DNA of 64,000 nucleotides from Benzoatithermus flavus (GCF_037908215.1 NZ_JBBLZC010000016.1:1-64000), one strand, 5' to 3'. Positions 35,856 to 45,106 are shown, counted from the stretch's first letter. Notes: generated by a model not told the origin, from the letters alone. Made by a program: numbers and translations.

Positions 35856-37234
35856 AATGGATGCCCAATCCTGCCGACCTCCATCGCCCGGTCTATCTCT
35901 CACTGGCCGGCCAGATCAGCCGGGCCATCGCCGATGGCACGCTGCAGGCGGGCAGCCCAATGCCGACGCATCGCGCCCTGGCGGATCGGCTCGGCATCAG
36001 CGTACAGACGGTGAGCCGGGCCTATGCGGAGCTGATCCGCCAGGGCCTGCTGGTAGGCGAGGTCGGCCGTGGCACCTTCGTGCGTCCGCTCAAGGCCGAA
36101 CCCGAGCCGCCCTTCATTCCCGAGCGGATCCGCGAGATCGTCGATCTCTCGATCCTGAAGCCGGTGAGCGAGGCGATGCACCGTGAGCGGATGCAGGCGG
36201 CACTTGCGGAACTCGCCGCCGACTTGCCAGCCAGCGTGGCGCTCGCGTTCCGGCCCAACATCGCGCTGGCCCGCCACCGAGCCCTGGCGGTGGACTGGCT
36301 CTGTCACTGCCGGCTCGAGACCGCGGCCAAGAACGTGATCGTCACCAACGGCGCCACCTCGGCCATGACCATGGCGCTGATGACGGTCGCTCGTCCGGGC
36401 GGCATGGTGGTCACCGAGGAGATTGGCCATCACACGCTGGTCCCTTTGTGCTCCTATCTCGGTCTGCGGCTCGCGGGCTTGGCGATCGATCGCGAAGGTG
36501 TGCTGCCCGAGGCCTTCGAACGGGCGTGTCGCGAGGGCGAGGTGAACGCGCTTTTTGTTCACCCCAATGCGGCCAGCCCCACCTCGGCGCTGATGGGCGC
36601 CGCTCGCCGGGCCGAGCTGGTCGAGCTGGCGCGACGCCACCAGGTGCAGATCATCGAGAACGACGCCTGGGGACCGCTGATCGAGAGCGACCTGCCGCCG
36701 CTGGCGGCACTGGCGCCGGAGCGCACGCTCTACCTCACGAGTCTCACCAAATGCGTGATGCCCGGCCTTCGCACCGGCTTTCTGGTCGTTCCCGACCAAC
36801 TGATCCCGGCCGCCGCCAACCGCCATCTCGTCACGAACTGGATGGCGACGGCGCTCCTGGCCGAGATCGCCGCGCGCTGGATCGAAAACGGCACGGCGCT
36901 CTCGTTGGTCGGCTGGCAGCGCACGGCCCTGCGGCAACGACAGAAGATCGCCGCCGATATCCTCCGCGACCTGCCCTACAGCGCGCACCCCGAGGGCCTG
37001 CAGGTCTGGCTGCCGCTACCGCCGGGAATGCGCGAGGACCAGTTCGTCGCCCAGGCCCGGCTGCACGGGGTCGCGATCGCGCCCGGGGTTTCGTTCGCCA
37101 CCAGCCCCGGACCAGGCTGGCCGGCAGTGCGTATCGCGATCGGCGCGACCAGCGAAGCCGAGCTGCGCACGGGCCTCGGCATCGTCGCCGACCTCCACCG
37201 CAGCAGGCCGGAGCCGACGCTGCTCGCCATCTGA
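35849..37234 (+). CDS. enuR: MocR/GntR-type regulator of ectoine catabolism
   Basis: A 461-residue protein with an N-terminal GntR winged helix (PTHRALADRLGISVQTVSRA) and a C-terminal fold-type I aminotransferase domain that binds PLP through Lys in YLTSLTKCVMPGLRTGF. EnuR of marine bacteria has this architecture and is released from DNA by N-acetyl-diaminobutyrate and diaminobutyrate. Position immediately before ehuABCD-eut-doe genes on the same strand supports the name. I start at ATG 35849; ATG 35861 is also possible. The sequence before 35849 belongs to the operator region. Confidence 0.88.
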   Translation: MTKWMPNPADLHRPVYLSLAGQISRAIADGTLQAGSPMPTHRALADRLGISVQTVSRAYAELIRQGLLVGEVGRGTFVRPLKAEPEPPFIPERIREIVDLSILKPVSEAMHRERMQAALAELAADLPASVALAFRPNIALARHRALAVDWLCHCRLETAAKNVIVTNGATSAMTMALMTVARPGGMVVTEEIGHHTLVPLCSYLGLRLAGLAIDREGVLPEAFERACREGEVNALFVHPNAASPTSALMGAARRAELVELARRHQVQIIENDAWGPLIESDLPPLAALAPERTLYLTSLTKCVMPGLRTGFLVVPDQLIPAAANRHLVTNWMATALLAEIAARWIENGTALSLVGWQRTALRQRQKIAADILRDLPYSAHPEGLQVWLPLPPGMREDQFVAQARLHGVAIAPGVSFATSPGPGWPAVRIAIGATSEAELRTGLGIVADLHRSRPEPTLLAI

Positions 37235-37271
37235 ACCGGCTGACATCGGGCTGAGCCAAAGAGCCCAATAA

Positions 37272-37317
37272 TTGTCATGATATTATTTTTGAATTGACCT
37301 GATTTTGGGCATTAAAC
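37272..37317. promoter_or_regulatory. Operator/promoter region of the ehu-eut-doe operon
   Basis: An AT-rich island between enuR and ehuA contains TTGTCATGA (37272-37280) and the 28-bp element 37290-37317 (core TGATTTTG..CAT) shared with the enuR promoter. It ends 43 bases before the ehuA ATG. Confidence 0.6.
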
Positions 37318-37360
37318 ATACCAATGTCTGAACCGACGCCTCGAGCGGGTCAGGGATGGC

Positions 37361-38146
37361 ATGGCGATACCGATTATCGAGATCGACCGGGTGTCGAAGA
37401 GCTTCGGACACCTGGAGGTCCTGAACGAGCTCTCCTTCACGGTGAAGCCCGGCGAAAAGCTGGCGCTGATCGGGCCATCGGGCTCGGGCAAGACCACGAT
37501 CCTGCGCATCCTGATGACCCTCGAGACCATCAGCGGTGGTCATATCCGTATCGAGGGCGAAGAGCTCTGGCACATGCCGAGAAACGGCGCGCTGGTGCCG
37601 GCCGACGAGCGGCATCTGCACAAGATGCGCGCCAAGATCGGCATGGTGTTCCAGCTCTTCAACCTGTTTCCGCACATGACCGTGCTCGAGAACGTGACGC
37701 TCGCCCCGATGCTGACCAAGGGGACCTCCAAGCCCGAGGCCAAGCGTCGGGCCATGGAGCTGCTCGAGATGGTCGGCATGGCACAGAAGGCGGATGCGAA
37801 GCCGGCGCAGCTCTCGGGCGGGCAGAAGCAGCGCGTCGCCATCGCCCGTGCCCTGGCGCTCCAGCCCAAGATCATGCTGTTCGACGAGGTCACCTCGGCC
37901 CTCGACCCCGAGCTGGTCGAGGAGGTGCTCAACGTCATGCACCGTCTCGCGCGCGCGACCGACATGACCATGCTGCTCGTCACCCACGAGATGAGCTTCG
38001 CCCACGATTTCGCCGACCGGGTGCTGTTCTTCGACCGCGGGCGGATCGTCGAGGAAGGCCCGCCGGACCAGATCTTCACTCGGCCGCAGCACGAGCGCAC
38101 CCAGGCGTTCCTCAAGAAGATCCTCGCCGCCGGCCATCGCCTGTGA
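37361..38146 (+). CDS. ehuA: Ectoine ABC transporter ATPase EhuA
   Basis: A 261-residue polar-amino-acid-type ABC ATPase. Walker A GPSGSGKTT, Q-loop VFQLFNLFPHMT, signature LSGGQKQRVAIARALAL, Walker B IMLFDEVTSALD and switch VTHEMSF are all intact. An insertion after RIEGEELWHMPRNGALVPAD is typical of EhuA. It powers uptake of ectoine/hydroxyectoine with EhuB, EhuC and EhuD encoded next. It is the first gene of a twelve-gene operon in the same direction. Confidence 0.92.
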   Translation: MAIPIIEIDRVSKSFGHLEVLNELSFTVKPGEKLALIGPSGSGKTTILRILMTLETISGGHIRIEGEELWHMPRNGALVPADERHLHKMRAKIGMVFQLFNLFPHMTVLENVTLAPMLTKGTSKPEAKRRAMELLEMVGMAQKADAKPAQLSGGQKQRVAIARALALQPKIMLFDEVTSALDPELVEEVLNVMHRLARATDMTMLLVTHEMSFAHDFADRVLFFDRGRIVEEGPPDQIFTRPQHERTQAFLKKILAAGHRL

Positions 38147-38196
38147 GGCGGGCCACGGCCCGGACCCGAGGCCTCGTGAGAAAGGAACAACGGATC

Positions 38197-39075
38197 ATGA
38201 GATCAGGACAGGCTACCCGGCGGCCTCGCCGGCTTCTGGCATCGGTTGCGCTCGCCGTACTCGGCGCAGCGACCCTGGCTGTTGCCGGCACGGCGCCGGC
38301 CAAGGCCGAGGACGCGCTCGAGCGCGTCAGAAAGCAGGGCTTCGCCCGAATCGCGATCGCCAACGAGCCGCCTTGGACCGAGATCAAGCCGGACGGCAAG
38401 GTGGCCGGTGCCGCACCCGACCTCGCGCGCGAGATCTTCAAGCGTCTGGGCGTGCCCGACATCCAGGCCTCGGTGAGCGAGTACGGGGCGATGATCCCGG
38501 GCCTGCAGGCGCGCCGCTTCGACATCGTGGATGCCGGCCTGTTCATCAAGCCGGAGCGCTGCCGGGCGGTGATCTTCTCCGAGCCCAACCTGTGCGACGC
38601 CGAGGCATTCGCGGTCAAACAGGGCAACCCGAAGAAGCTCGTGAGCTACGCCGACATCAACAGCTCCGGCGCGAAGGTGGGTGTCCCCGGCGGCGGCACC
38701 GAGGAGCGGCTGGCGCTGGCGGCGGGCGTGCCGCGCGACCGCGTCGTCGTGGTGCCGGACGGCCAGAGCGGCATCAAGATGCTGCAGGACGGCCGCATCG
38801 ACGCCTACGCGCTGCCCGCACTCTCGATCAACGATCTCGTCAAGCGGGCGAACGACGCGCAGCTCGAGGTGGTGACACCGGTCAAGGACACGCCGATCTT
38901 CTGCGCCGGTGCGGCCTTCAACAAGCAGGATGAGGCGCTGCGCGACGCCTACGACAAGGTCCTGGCCGAGATGAAGAAGTCGGGCGACTTCGCGAAGATC
39001 GTGGCGCCCTACGGCTTCCCGGCCGAGGCCGCCTCGCTCACCACGCGCGAGAAGCTCTGCGAGGGGCCGAACTAG
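38197..39075 (+). CDS. ehuB: Ectoine/hydroxyectoine-binding periplasmic protein EhuB
   Basis: A 292-residue periplasmic solute-binding protein of family 3. The signal peptide is long and basic (RRPRRLLASVALAVLGAATL, with cleavage after APAKA near residue 38). The mature start EDALERVRKQGFARIAIANE, PPWTEIKPDGKVAGAAPDLA and FSEPNLCDAEAFAVKQGNP match EhuB, including the cysteine pair around SEPNLC. It captures ectoines for EhuACD. AAGGA precedes the ATG. A perfect hairpin follows the stop, consistent with higher expression of the binding protein than of the permeases. Confidence 0.92.
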   Translation: MRSGQATRRPRRLLASVALAVLGAATLAVAGTAPAKAEDALERVRKQGFARIAIANEPPWTEIKPDGKVAGAAPDLAREIFKRLGVPDIQASVSEYGAMIPGLQARRFDIVDAGLFIKPERCRAVIFSEPNLCDAEAFAVKQGNPKKLVSYADINSSGAKVGVPGGGTEERLALAAGVPRDRVVVVPDGQSGIKMLQDGRIDAYALPALSINDLVKRANDAQLEVVTPVKDTPIFCAGAAFNKQDEALRDAYDKVLAEMKKSGDFAKIVAPYGFPAEAASLTTREKLCEGPN

Positions 39076-39090
39076 ACCGCTACTCCCGCT

Positions 39091-39114
39091 GCAGCCGTGG
39101 CGCGCCACGGCTGC
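39091..39114 (+). terminator. Intercistronic hairpin between ehuB and ehuC
   Basis: GCAGCCGTGG-CGCG-CCACGGCTGC is a 24-base perfect palindrome 15 bases past the ehuB stop. No T-run follows. Such stems after binding-protein genes usually stabilise the upstream message or partly terminate transcription. Confidence 0.65.
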
Positions 39115-39149
39115 AACCTTCATCCAGCACGCGGAATCCCCCGACTGCC

Positions 39150-39821
39150 ATGACAGCGTTCTTCAGCCAATGGTCGGGCTATCTGACCCTCATCCTCGAG
39201 GGGGCCATCGTCACCCTGGAGCTGACGCTCCTGGGCTGCGCGCTGGCGCTGGTCATGGCGTTCCTGGCCGGGCTCGGCCGGCTGTCGCGGCATGCGGGCT
39301 TACGCTGGCTGGCCACGCTCTACATCGAGTTCTTCCGCGGCACGTCGGTGTTCGTGCAGCTCTTCTGGGCCTATTTCGTCCTGCCGCTCATGGGCGTGCC
39401 GATCACGCCGATGCAGGCCGGGGTGCTCGCCCTCGGGCTCAATGTCGGCGCCTATGGTGCCGAGGTCGTGCGCGGCGCCGTCCAGTCCGTGCCGAAGGAG
39501 CAGCACGAGGCCTGCACGGCGCTCAACCTCACGCGCTGGCAGTGCCTGCGCCACGTGATCCTGCCCCAGGCCTTCGTCATCATGCTGCCGACCTTCGGCA
39601 ACAACGCGATCGAGCTTCTGAAGGCGACCGCGGTCGTCTCCTTGATCTCGCTCTCCGACATGACCTTCCAGGCTCAGGTGGTGCGTGCCCAGACCGGGAA
39701 TACGGCCGTGCCGTTCCTCACCATCCTCGTCCTCTACTTTCTGATCGCGAGCGTGATCGCGGGCGGTGTACGGCGGCTCGAGCGCCGGCTCGCGGCCGGC
39801 CTCGACGTCACCAGGGCCTGA
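39150..39821 (+). CDS. ehuC: Ectoine ABC transporter permease EhuC
   Basis: A 223-residue inner-membrane permease of the His/Glu/Gln/Arg family, about five hydrophobic segments. The EAA loop is QSVPKEQHEACTALNLTRWQ followed by CLRHVILPQAFVIMLPTFGN, where the coupling helix meets EhuA. The start MTAFFSQWSGYLTLILEGAI fits EhuC. It forms the membrane channel with EhuD. Confidence 0.92.
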   Translation: MTAFFSQWSGYLTLILEGAIVTLELTLLGCALALVMAFLAGLGRLSRHAGLRWLATLYIEFFRGTSVFVQLFWAYFVLPLMGVPITPMQAGVLALGLNVGAYGAEVVRGAVQSVPKEQHEACTALNLTRWQCLRHVILPQAFVIMLPTFGNNAIELLKATAVVSLISLSDMTFQAQVVRAQTGNTAVPFLTILVLYFLIASVIAGGVRRLERRLAAGLDVTRA

Positions 39822-39832
39822 GGAGCGCCGCC

Positions 39833-40489
39833 GTGGATTGGGACTGGTCGTTCGTCGCCGAGATCCTGCCGACACTGCTCGCCGGCGTCGTGGTCACGAT
39901 CGAGGCCACACTCCTGGGCTCGGCGCTCGCCATGATGGCGGGCCTCGTCTTCGCCGTCCTGACACGCTCGAGAAACACCGCCGTCCGTCGCACCGTGGGC
40001 TTCTTCCTCGACTTCGTCCGCGGCACGCCGCTTCTAGTGCAACTCTACTTCCTGTTCTACATCCTGCCCGATCTCGGCATCACCCTCTCGCCGCTGGTCG
40101 CGGGCACGATCGGACTCGGCCTGCACTACGCCACCTATACCGCGGTCGTGTACCGGGCCGGCATCGACAACGTGCCGAAGGGCCAGTGGGAGGCGGCCAA
40201 GGCCTGCAACCTGACCATGGCCCAGACCTGGCGCCACATCATCATCCCGCAGGCGATCCCGCCGATGATCCCGGCACTCGCCAATTATTTCATCGCCATG
40301 TTCAAGGAGACGCCGCTGCTCTCGGCCATCACCGTGCTCGAGCTGATGAGCCAGGCGCGCAGCGTCGCCAACTTCAACTACCGCTATCTCGAGCCGATGA
40401 CGCTGGTAGGCGTGTTCTTCCTCGCCATCAGCATCCCGTCCGTCGTCCTGCTGCGCTGGCTCGAGCGGCGCTTCGGCCGGATCGGCTGA
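39833..40489 (+). CDS. ehuD: Ectoine ABC transporter permease EhuD
   Basis: A 218-residue permease, partner of EhuC. The start is GTG 39833 (DWDWSFVAEILPTLLAGVVV), with GAGG a few bases upstream overlapping the end of ehuC. Its EAA loop reads DNVPKGQWEAAKACNLTMAQ then TWRHIIIPQAIPPMIPALAN. The segment SQARSVANFNYRYLEPMTLV is characteristic of EhuD. Followed within 15 bases by eutA. Confidence 0.92.
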   Translation: MDWDWSFVAEILPTLLAGVVVTIEATLLGSALAMMAGLVFAVLTRSRNTAVRRTVGFFLDFVRGTPLLVQLYFLFYILPDLGITLSPLVAGTIGLGLHYATYTAVVYRAGIDNVPKGQWEAAKACNLTMAQTWRHIIIPQAIPPMIPALANYFIAMFKETPLLSAITVLELMSQARSVANFNYRYLEPMTLVGVFFLAISIPSVVLLRWLERRFGRIG

Positions 40490-40503
40490 GAAGGAGCCAA
40501 GCC

Positions 40504-41283
40504 ATGCATCCTGCCGAGATCGCGCAAACGACGCGTGCTCCTGCCCTCGACGCCCGGCCCGTGCCGCGCCGGATCGGCCTCATCGTGCTCGCGACCGACC
40601 ACACCTCCGAGCGCGATTTCGCCCGGATGACGCCTTTTGACGAGGTCGGGGTCTATGCCACCCGCGTCGCCTACGCCAACCCGACGAATCCTGCGAATCT
40701 GCGCGCGATGCAGCCACGCCTCACCGAGGCCGCCGCGCTCATTCTGCCGGACGAGCCGCTCGACGCCTTGTGCTTCTCCTGCACCTCCGCTTCCGTCGTC
40801 ATCGGCGACGATGCGGTCGAAGCGGCGCTCCGGGCGGCGAAGCCGGGCGTGCCGGTGGTGACACCGCCCGCGGCGGCGCGAGACGGCTTTCGCGCCCTCG
40901 GCGTCGGCCGCATCAGCCTTCTCACCCCCTACACGCGCGCGACCACCGCACCCATGGCCGACTACTTCGCCGGCCACGGGCTCGGGCTCGCGAGCGTCAC
41001 CTGCCTCGGCTTCGAGGACGACCGGGAGATGGCGCGCATCCGCCCGCAAGCACTGGTCGAGGCGGCGGTGGCCGCGACCGACGCTCGGGCGGAAGCGCTG
41101 TTCGTCTCCTGCACCGCGCTCCGCTCGGCCGAGATCGCGGAGGCGATCGAAGCCGCGATCGGTCGGCCGGTGGTGACCAGCAACCAGGCCACGGTCTGGC
41201 GCTGCCTGCGCCATTGCCGGATCGACCGGCCGTTCCACGGCCACGGCCGGCTGCTGCACCTGCCGGCGGAGGCGGGCCGATGA
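40504..41283 (+). CDS. eutA: Ectoine utilisation protein EutA (Asp/Glu racemase family)
   Basis: A 259-residue protein of the aspartate/glutamate racemase superfamily, with the two cysteine sites CFSCTSASVVIGDD and LFVSCTALRSAE expected to face each other in the active site. EutA is thought to act with EutB and EutC on hydroxyectoine, changing stereochemistry before conversion to ectoine. The end TSNQATVWRCLRHCRIDRPF is typical of the family. Its stop overlaps the eutB ATG (ATGA), so both are coupled. Confidence 0.9.
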   Translation: MHPAEIAQTTRAPALDARPVPRRIGLIVLATDHTSERDFARMTPFDEVGVYATRVAYANPTNPANLRAMQPRLTEAAALILPDEPLDALCFSCTSASVVIGDDAVEAALRAAKPGVPVVTPPAAARDGFRALGVGRISLLTPYTRATTAPMADYFAGHGLGLASVTCLGFEDDREMARIRPQALVEAAVAATDARAEALFVSCTALRSAEIAEAIEAAIGRPVVTSNQATVWRCLRHCRIDRPFHGHGRLLHLPAEAGR

Positions 41284-42278
41284 CGGACGCGCGCCTCACC
41301 CTCGCCGATGTCTTCGCGGCGCGCCGCCGGCTCGACGGCCGGATCGCGCGCACGGCCCTGGTGCCTTCGCCGAGCCTGGCCGAGCGGGTCGGGGTACCGG
41401 TCCATCTGAAGCTGGAGCAGCGCCAGATCACCGGCAGCTTCAAGCTCAGGGGTGCTACCAACGCGCTCCTGGCGCTGTCCGAGGATGCCCGAGCCCGCGG
41501 CGTGGTCGCGGCCTCGACCGGCAATCACGGCCGTGCCCTCGCCCATGCCGCCAGGAAAGCGGGCGTGCGCTGCGTGGTCTGCATGTCCAGGCTCGTCCCC
41601 GGCAACAAGGTCGAGGGTATCCGCCGGCTGGGGGCGGAGATCCGGATCGTCGGCCGCTCGCAGGACGACGCGCAGAAGGAGGTCGATCGGCTGGTGGCCG
41701 AGGAGAGCCTCACCATGCTGCCGCCTTTCGATCATCCCGACATCATCGCCGGCCAGGGCACTCTCGGCCTCGAGCTCGTCGAGGACTGCCCCGAGCTCGA
41801 GACCGTGCTGGTGCCGCTCTCGGGCGGCGGGCTGATCGCAGGGGTGGCGCTGGCCGTCAAGACCGCCAAGCCCGATGCACGCGTGGTCGGCATCAGCATG
41901 GCGCGCGGTGCTGCCATGCACGCGAGCCTGATGGCGGGTCGGCCGGTCGCGGTCGAGGAGCTGCCCACGCTCGCCGACAGCCTGGGCGGCGGCATCGGTC
42001 TCGGCAACCGTTGGACCTTCCGCATGGTGCGCGAGCTCGTGGACGAAATCGTGCTCCTGGACGAGGCCGAGATCGCGGCCGCGGTGCGCCACGCCTACTG
42101 GCAGGAGCAGGAGGTGGTGGAGGGCGCCGCCGCGGTCGGCATCGGCGCCCTGCTCGCCGGAAAGGTCCGGCCGCATGGCCCGGCCGTGGCCGTGCTCTCC
42201 GGCCGCAACATCGACATGAGCCTGCACCAGCGCCTGATCGCGGGCGAAGACGTGCAGCTCGACGCCACGGCCGGCTAG
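41280..42278 (+). CDS. eutB: Hydroxyectoine utilisation dehydratase EutB
   Basis: A 332-residue fold-type II PLP enzyme related to threonine dehydratase. PLP Lys is in ITGSFKLRGATNAL (near residue 54), the phosphate loop is VPLSGGGLIAGVALAV, and substrate contacts are in VAASTGNHGRALAHAA. EutB is proposed to remove water from the hydroxylated derivative. The C-terminus ends without the regulatory domain of biosynthetic threonine dehydratase. ATG 41280 overlaps the eutA stop. Confidence 0.9.
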   Translation: MTDARLTLADVFAARRRLDGRIARTALVPSPSLAERVGVPVHLKLEQRQITGSFKLRGATNALLALSEDARARGVVAASTGNHGRALAHAARKAGVRCVVCMSRLVPGNKVEGIRRLGAEIRIVGRSQDDAQKEVDRLVAEESLTMLPPFDHPDIIAGQGTLGLELVEDCPELETVLVPLSGGGLIAGVALAVKTAKPDARVVGISMARGAAMHASLMAGRPVAVEELPTLADSLGGGIGLGNRWTFRMVRELVDEIVLLDEAEIAAAVRHAYWQEQEVVEGAAAVGIGALLAGKVRPHGPAVAVLSGRNIDMSLHQRLIAGEDVQLDATAG

Positions 42279-42328
42279 GCCAGCGGCTTTCGCCCATTTT
42301 CGACGTTCTCTTTCCAGGATTGACCGCC

Positions 42329-43510
42329 ATGCCCGAGCCTCAGCTCGACTTCACCCGCGCCGAGTACGCAGAGCGGCTCGCCAAGACCCGCGCCGCCATG
42401 GAGCAGCGCGGCATCGACCTTCTGATCGTCACCGACCCCTCCAACATGGCCTGGCTCACCGGCTATGACGGCTGGTCGTTCTACGTGCACCAGTGCGTGC
42501 TGGTGCGCCCGGACGAGGACCCGATCTGGTACGGCCGCGGTCAGGACGCGAACGGCGCCCTGCGGACTGCCTGGCTGCCGCCCGAGCGGATCATCGGCTA
42601 TCCCGACCACTACGTGCAGAACCCCGAACGCCACCCGATGGACCATCTCTCGGGGCTCATCACGGATCGCGGCTGGGGCAATGCCCGGATCGGCGTCGAG
42701 CTCGACAACTACTATTTCAGCGCCGCCGCCTATCTCTCGCTGCAAAAACACCTGCCGAACGCGCGCTTCGTCGATGCGACGGCGCTCGTGAACTGGCAGC
42801 GGGCGGTGAAGTCGCCGCAGGAGCTGGCCTACATGCGCACGGCGGCGCGGATCGTCGAGGCGATGCATGAACGCATCGCCGAGAAGGTCGCGCCCGGCAT
42901 GAGGAAGTGCGATCTCGTGGCCGAGATCTACGATGCCGGCATCCGCGGCGTGCCCGGTGCCGGCGGCGACTACCCGGCGATCGTGCCGCTGCTTCCCTCG
43001 GGCTCGGATGCGGCCGCCCCGCACCTGACCTGGGACGACCGGCCGATGCAGTCGGGCGAGGGCACCTTCTTCGAGATCGCCGGCTGCTACAAGCGCTACC
43101 ACTGCCCGCTCTCGCGCACCGTGTTCCTGGGCAAGCCGCCGCAGAAGTTCCTCGATGCCGAGCAGGCGGTGCTGGAGGGCATGGAGGCCGGCCTGGCGCA
43201 GGCCAGGCCCGGCAATACCTGCGAGGATATCGCCAACGCCTTCTTCGCGGTGCTGGCGCGCCACGGTATCGTCAAGGAGAACCGCACCGGCTACCCGATC
43301 GGGCTGAGCTACCCGCCGGACTGGGGCGAGCGCACCATGAGCCTGCGCCCGGGCGACCGCACCGTGCTCGAGCCCGGCATGACCTTCCACTTCATGACGG
43401 GCTTATGGCTCGAGGACTGGGGCCTCGAGATCACCGAGAGCATCGCCATCACCCAGACCGGGGTCGAGTGCCTGGCCGCCGTGCCGCGCAGGCTGCTGGT
43501 CAAGGACTGA
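42329..43510 (+). CDS. doeA: Ectoine hydrolase DoeA (EutD)
   Basis: A 393-residue member of the M24 (creatinase/aminopeptidase P) fold. N-terminal domain FTRAEYAERLAKTRAAMEQR and LIVTDPSNMAWLTGYDGWSF, then the pita-bread domain with GYPIGLSYPPDWGE and LEPGMTFHFMTGLWLEDWGL. It opens the ectoine ring to give N-acetyl-diaminobutyrate. Several metal ligands of true M24 peptidases are absent, as expected for this group. Followed by doeB about 80 bases downstream. Confidence 0.95.
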   Translation: MPEPQLDFTRAEYAERLAKTRAAMEQRGIDLLIVTDPSNMAWLTGYDGWSFYVHQCVLVRPDEDPIWYGRGQDANGALRTAWLPPERIIGYPDHYVQNPERHPMDHLSGLITDRGWGNARIGVELDNYYFSAAAYLSLQKHLPNARFVDATALVNWQRAVKSPQELAYMRTAARIVEAMHERIAEKVAPGMRKCDLVAEIYDAGIRGVPGAGGDYPAIVPLLPSGSDAAAPHLTWDDRPMQSGEGTFFEIAGCYKRYHCPLSRTVFLGKPPQKFLDAEQAVLEGMEAGLAQARPGNTCEDIANAFFAVLARHGIVKENRTGYPIGLSYPPDWGERTMSLRPGDRTVLEPGMTFHFMTGLWLEDWGLEITESIAITQTGVECLAAVPRRLLVKD

Positions 43511-43592
43511 GGCGTCGTCACCGGCCGCACGCAAGACCAGGTCGCATCGACCGGCCCGCGCCGTCGCGGCCCCATGCTGGAAGGCATTCGAA

Positions 43593-44597
43593 ATGAGCGA
43601 GGAATCGCGCGTCTCCTGCACCATCGATCTGGACGCGCCCGGCAAGCGTGCGGGCTATCTCAACGTGCCCTGGTCGCGCAACGACAGTGCCTGGGGGGCA
43701 ATCCGCATCCCGATCCACGTGATCTGCGGTGGCGACGGGCCGACCGTGCTGTTCACCGGCGCCAACCACGGCGACGAGTACGAGGGGCCGATCGCACTCC
43801 TGAAGCTCGCCCGCCGGCTCGATCCTACGCGCGTCCGCGGCCGGGTGATCGTGCTCCCGACCATGAACCATCCGGCGGTCCAGGCCGGCACGCGCGTCTC
43901 GCCGATCGACGGGGTCAACATGAACCGGTCCTTCCCGGGCCGGCGCGACGGCACGCAGACGCCGATGCTGGCGCACTACGTCTATCACCACCTCGTGGCG
44001 CGGGCCGACGTCGTGGTCGACCTGCACTCGGGTGGCAAGACCCTCGACTTCGTACCCTCCGTGGTGATGCACGAGCTCGACGACAAGGATCTCATGGAGC
44101 GGACCAGGGCCGCGATTCTGGCCATGGGCGCTCCGCTCGCGCTCGTGCTGAAGGAGCTCGACACGGCCGGGATGCTCGACAGCGCCGTGGAAGAGCTGGG
44201 CAAGCTGTTCGTCACGACCGAGCTCGGCGGCGGCGGCTCGACCACGCCCGAGCGTGTCGCCATCGCCGACCGCGCGGTGCACAACCTGCTCTGCCATCTG
44301 CGCGTGCTCGACGAGGCGCCTTCGGCGGCGCCGGGCCCGTCGCGCTTCGCCCGCACGCCCGAGGACGGCTTCGTCGTCTCGGACGATGCCGGCCTGTTCG
44401 AGCCCCTGGTCGAGCTCGGGGCGCCGGTCGAGACGGGCCAGCCTCTGGGCCGCGTCCACTTCTTCGAGGAGATCGACCGCGAGCCCAGGACCTACACGGC
44501 ACCGCGCGGCGGCTTCCTCTACTGCCGGCACTTCCCCGGGCTGATCAAGCGCGGCGACTGCCTCGCGGTGCTCGGGGACTATGGGCACCAGGGCTGA
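43593..44597 (+). CDS. doeB: N-acetyl-L-2,4-diaminobutyrate deacetylase DoeB (EutE)
   Basis: A 334-residue zinc hydrolase of the succinylglutamate desuccinylase/aspartoacylase fold. Zinc site FTGANHGDEYEGPIALLK (HxxE) and the third ligand in VVVDLHSGGKTLDF, with substrate Arg in NMNRSFPGRRDG. It removes the acetyl group from the product of DoeA. The C-terminal domain TPEDGFVVSDDAGLFEPLVE is typical of DoeB. Nine bases separate it from the AsnC-type gene. Confidence 0.95.
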   Translation: MSEESRVSCTIDLDAPGKRAGYLNVPWSRNDSAWGAIRIPIHVICGGDGPTVLFTGANHGDEYEGPIALLKLARRLDPTRVRGRVIVLPTMNHPAVQAGTRVSPIDGVNMNRSFPGRRDGTQTPMLAHYVYHHLVARADVVVDLHSGGKTLDFVPSVVMHELDDKDLMERTRAAILAMGAPLALVLKELDTAGMLDSAVEELGKLFVTTELGGGGSTTPERVAIADRAVHNLLCHLRVLDEAPSAAPGPSRFARTPEDGFVVSDDAGLFEPLVELGAPVETGQPLGRVHFFEEIDREPRTYTAPRGGFLYCRHFPGLIKRGDCLAVLGDYGHQG

Positions 44598-44605
44598 GGC
44601 CTGCC

Positions 44606-45106
44606 ATGCCGCTCGACGCACGCGACCGGCGGCTCCTCTGCGTGGTGGCGCGCGAGGGCCGCATCACCAACCAGGCGCTGGCCGAGCGCGTTCATCTCTC
44701 GCCCAGCGCCTGCCTCGAGCGCTGGAAGCGGCTCGAGCAGGCCGGGGTGATCAAGGGCTACCGTGCCGAGCTCGGGCTCGAACTGCTCGGCATGCCGCTC
44801 CTGGTCCATGTCGAGGTCAGCCTGAAGCGGCACGAGGCCAGCGACTTCGCCCGCTTCGAGCGGGCGATCCGGTCCATCCCCGAAATCATCCGCTGCGACG
44901 CCATCGGCGGCGGCATCGACTACCTCGTGACCGTCGCCGCCCGCAGCATGGCGGACTACCAGGCGCTGATCGACCGGCTGCTCGAGGCCGAGATCGGCAT
45001 CAGCCGCTACTTCACCTACGTCGTCACCAAGACGGTCAAGAACGATCCAGCCGGGCTCGCGGCGGTGCTCCTGGCCGAGGCCGAAGATCCTGCGGGCGGC
45101 TCGTGA
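44606..45106 (+). CDS. doeX: Lrp/AsnC-family regulator DoeX
   Basis: A 166-residue Lrp/AsnC regulator: helix-turn-helix RITNQALAERVHLSPSACLE in the first 50 residues and a RAM (ligand-binding, oligomerising) domain ending IGISRYFTYVVTKTVK. DoeX/AsnC is a standard member of ectoine catabolic loci and probably modulates them together with EnuR, perhaps sensing diaminobutyrate. The gene lies inside the operon between the doeB and doeC genes. Confidence 0.9.
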   Translation: MPLDARDRRLLCVVAREGRITNQALAERVHLSPSACLERWKRLEQAGVIKGYRAELGLELLGMPLLVHVEVSLKRHEASDFARFERAIRSIPEIIRCDAIGGGIDYLVTVAARSMADYQALIDRLLEAEIGISRYFTYVVTKTVKNDPAGLAAVLLAEAEDPAGGS

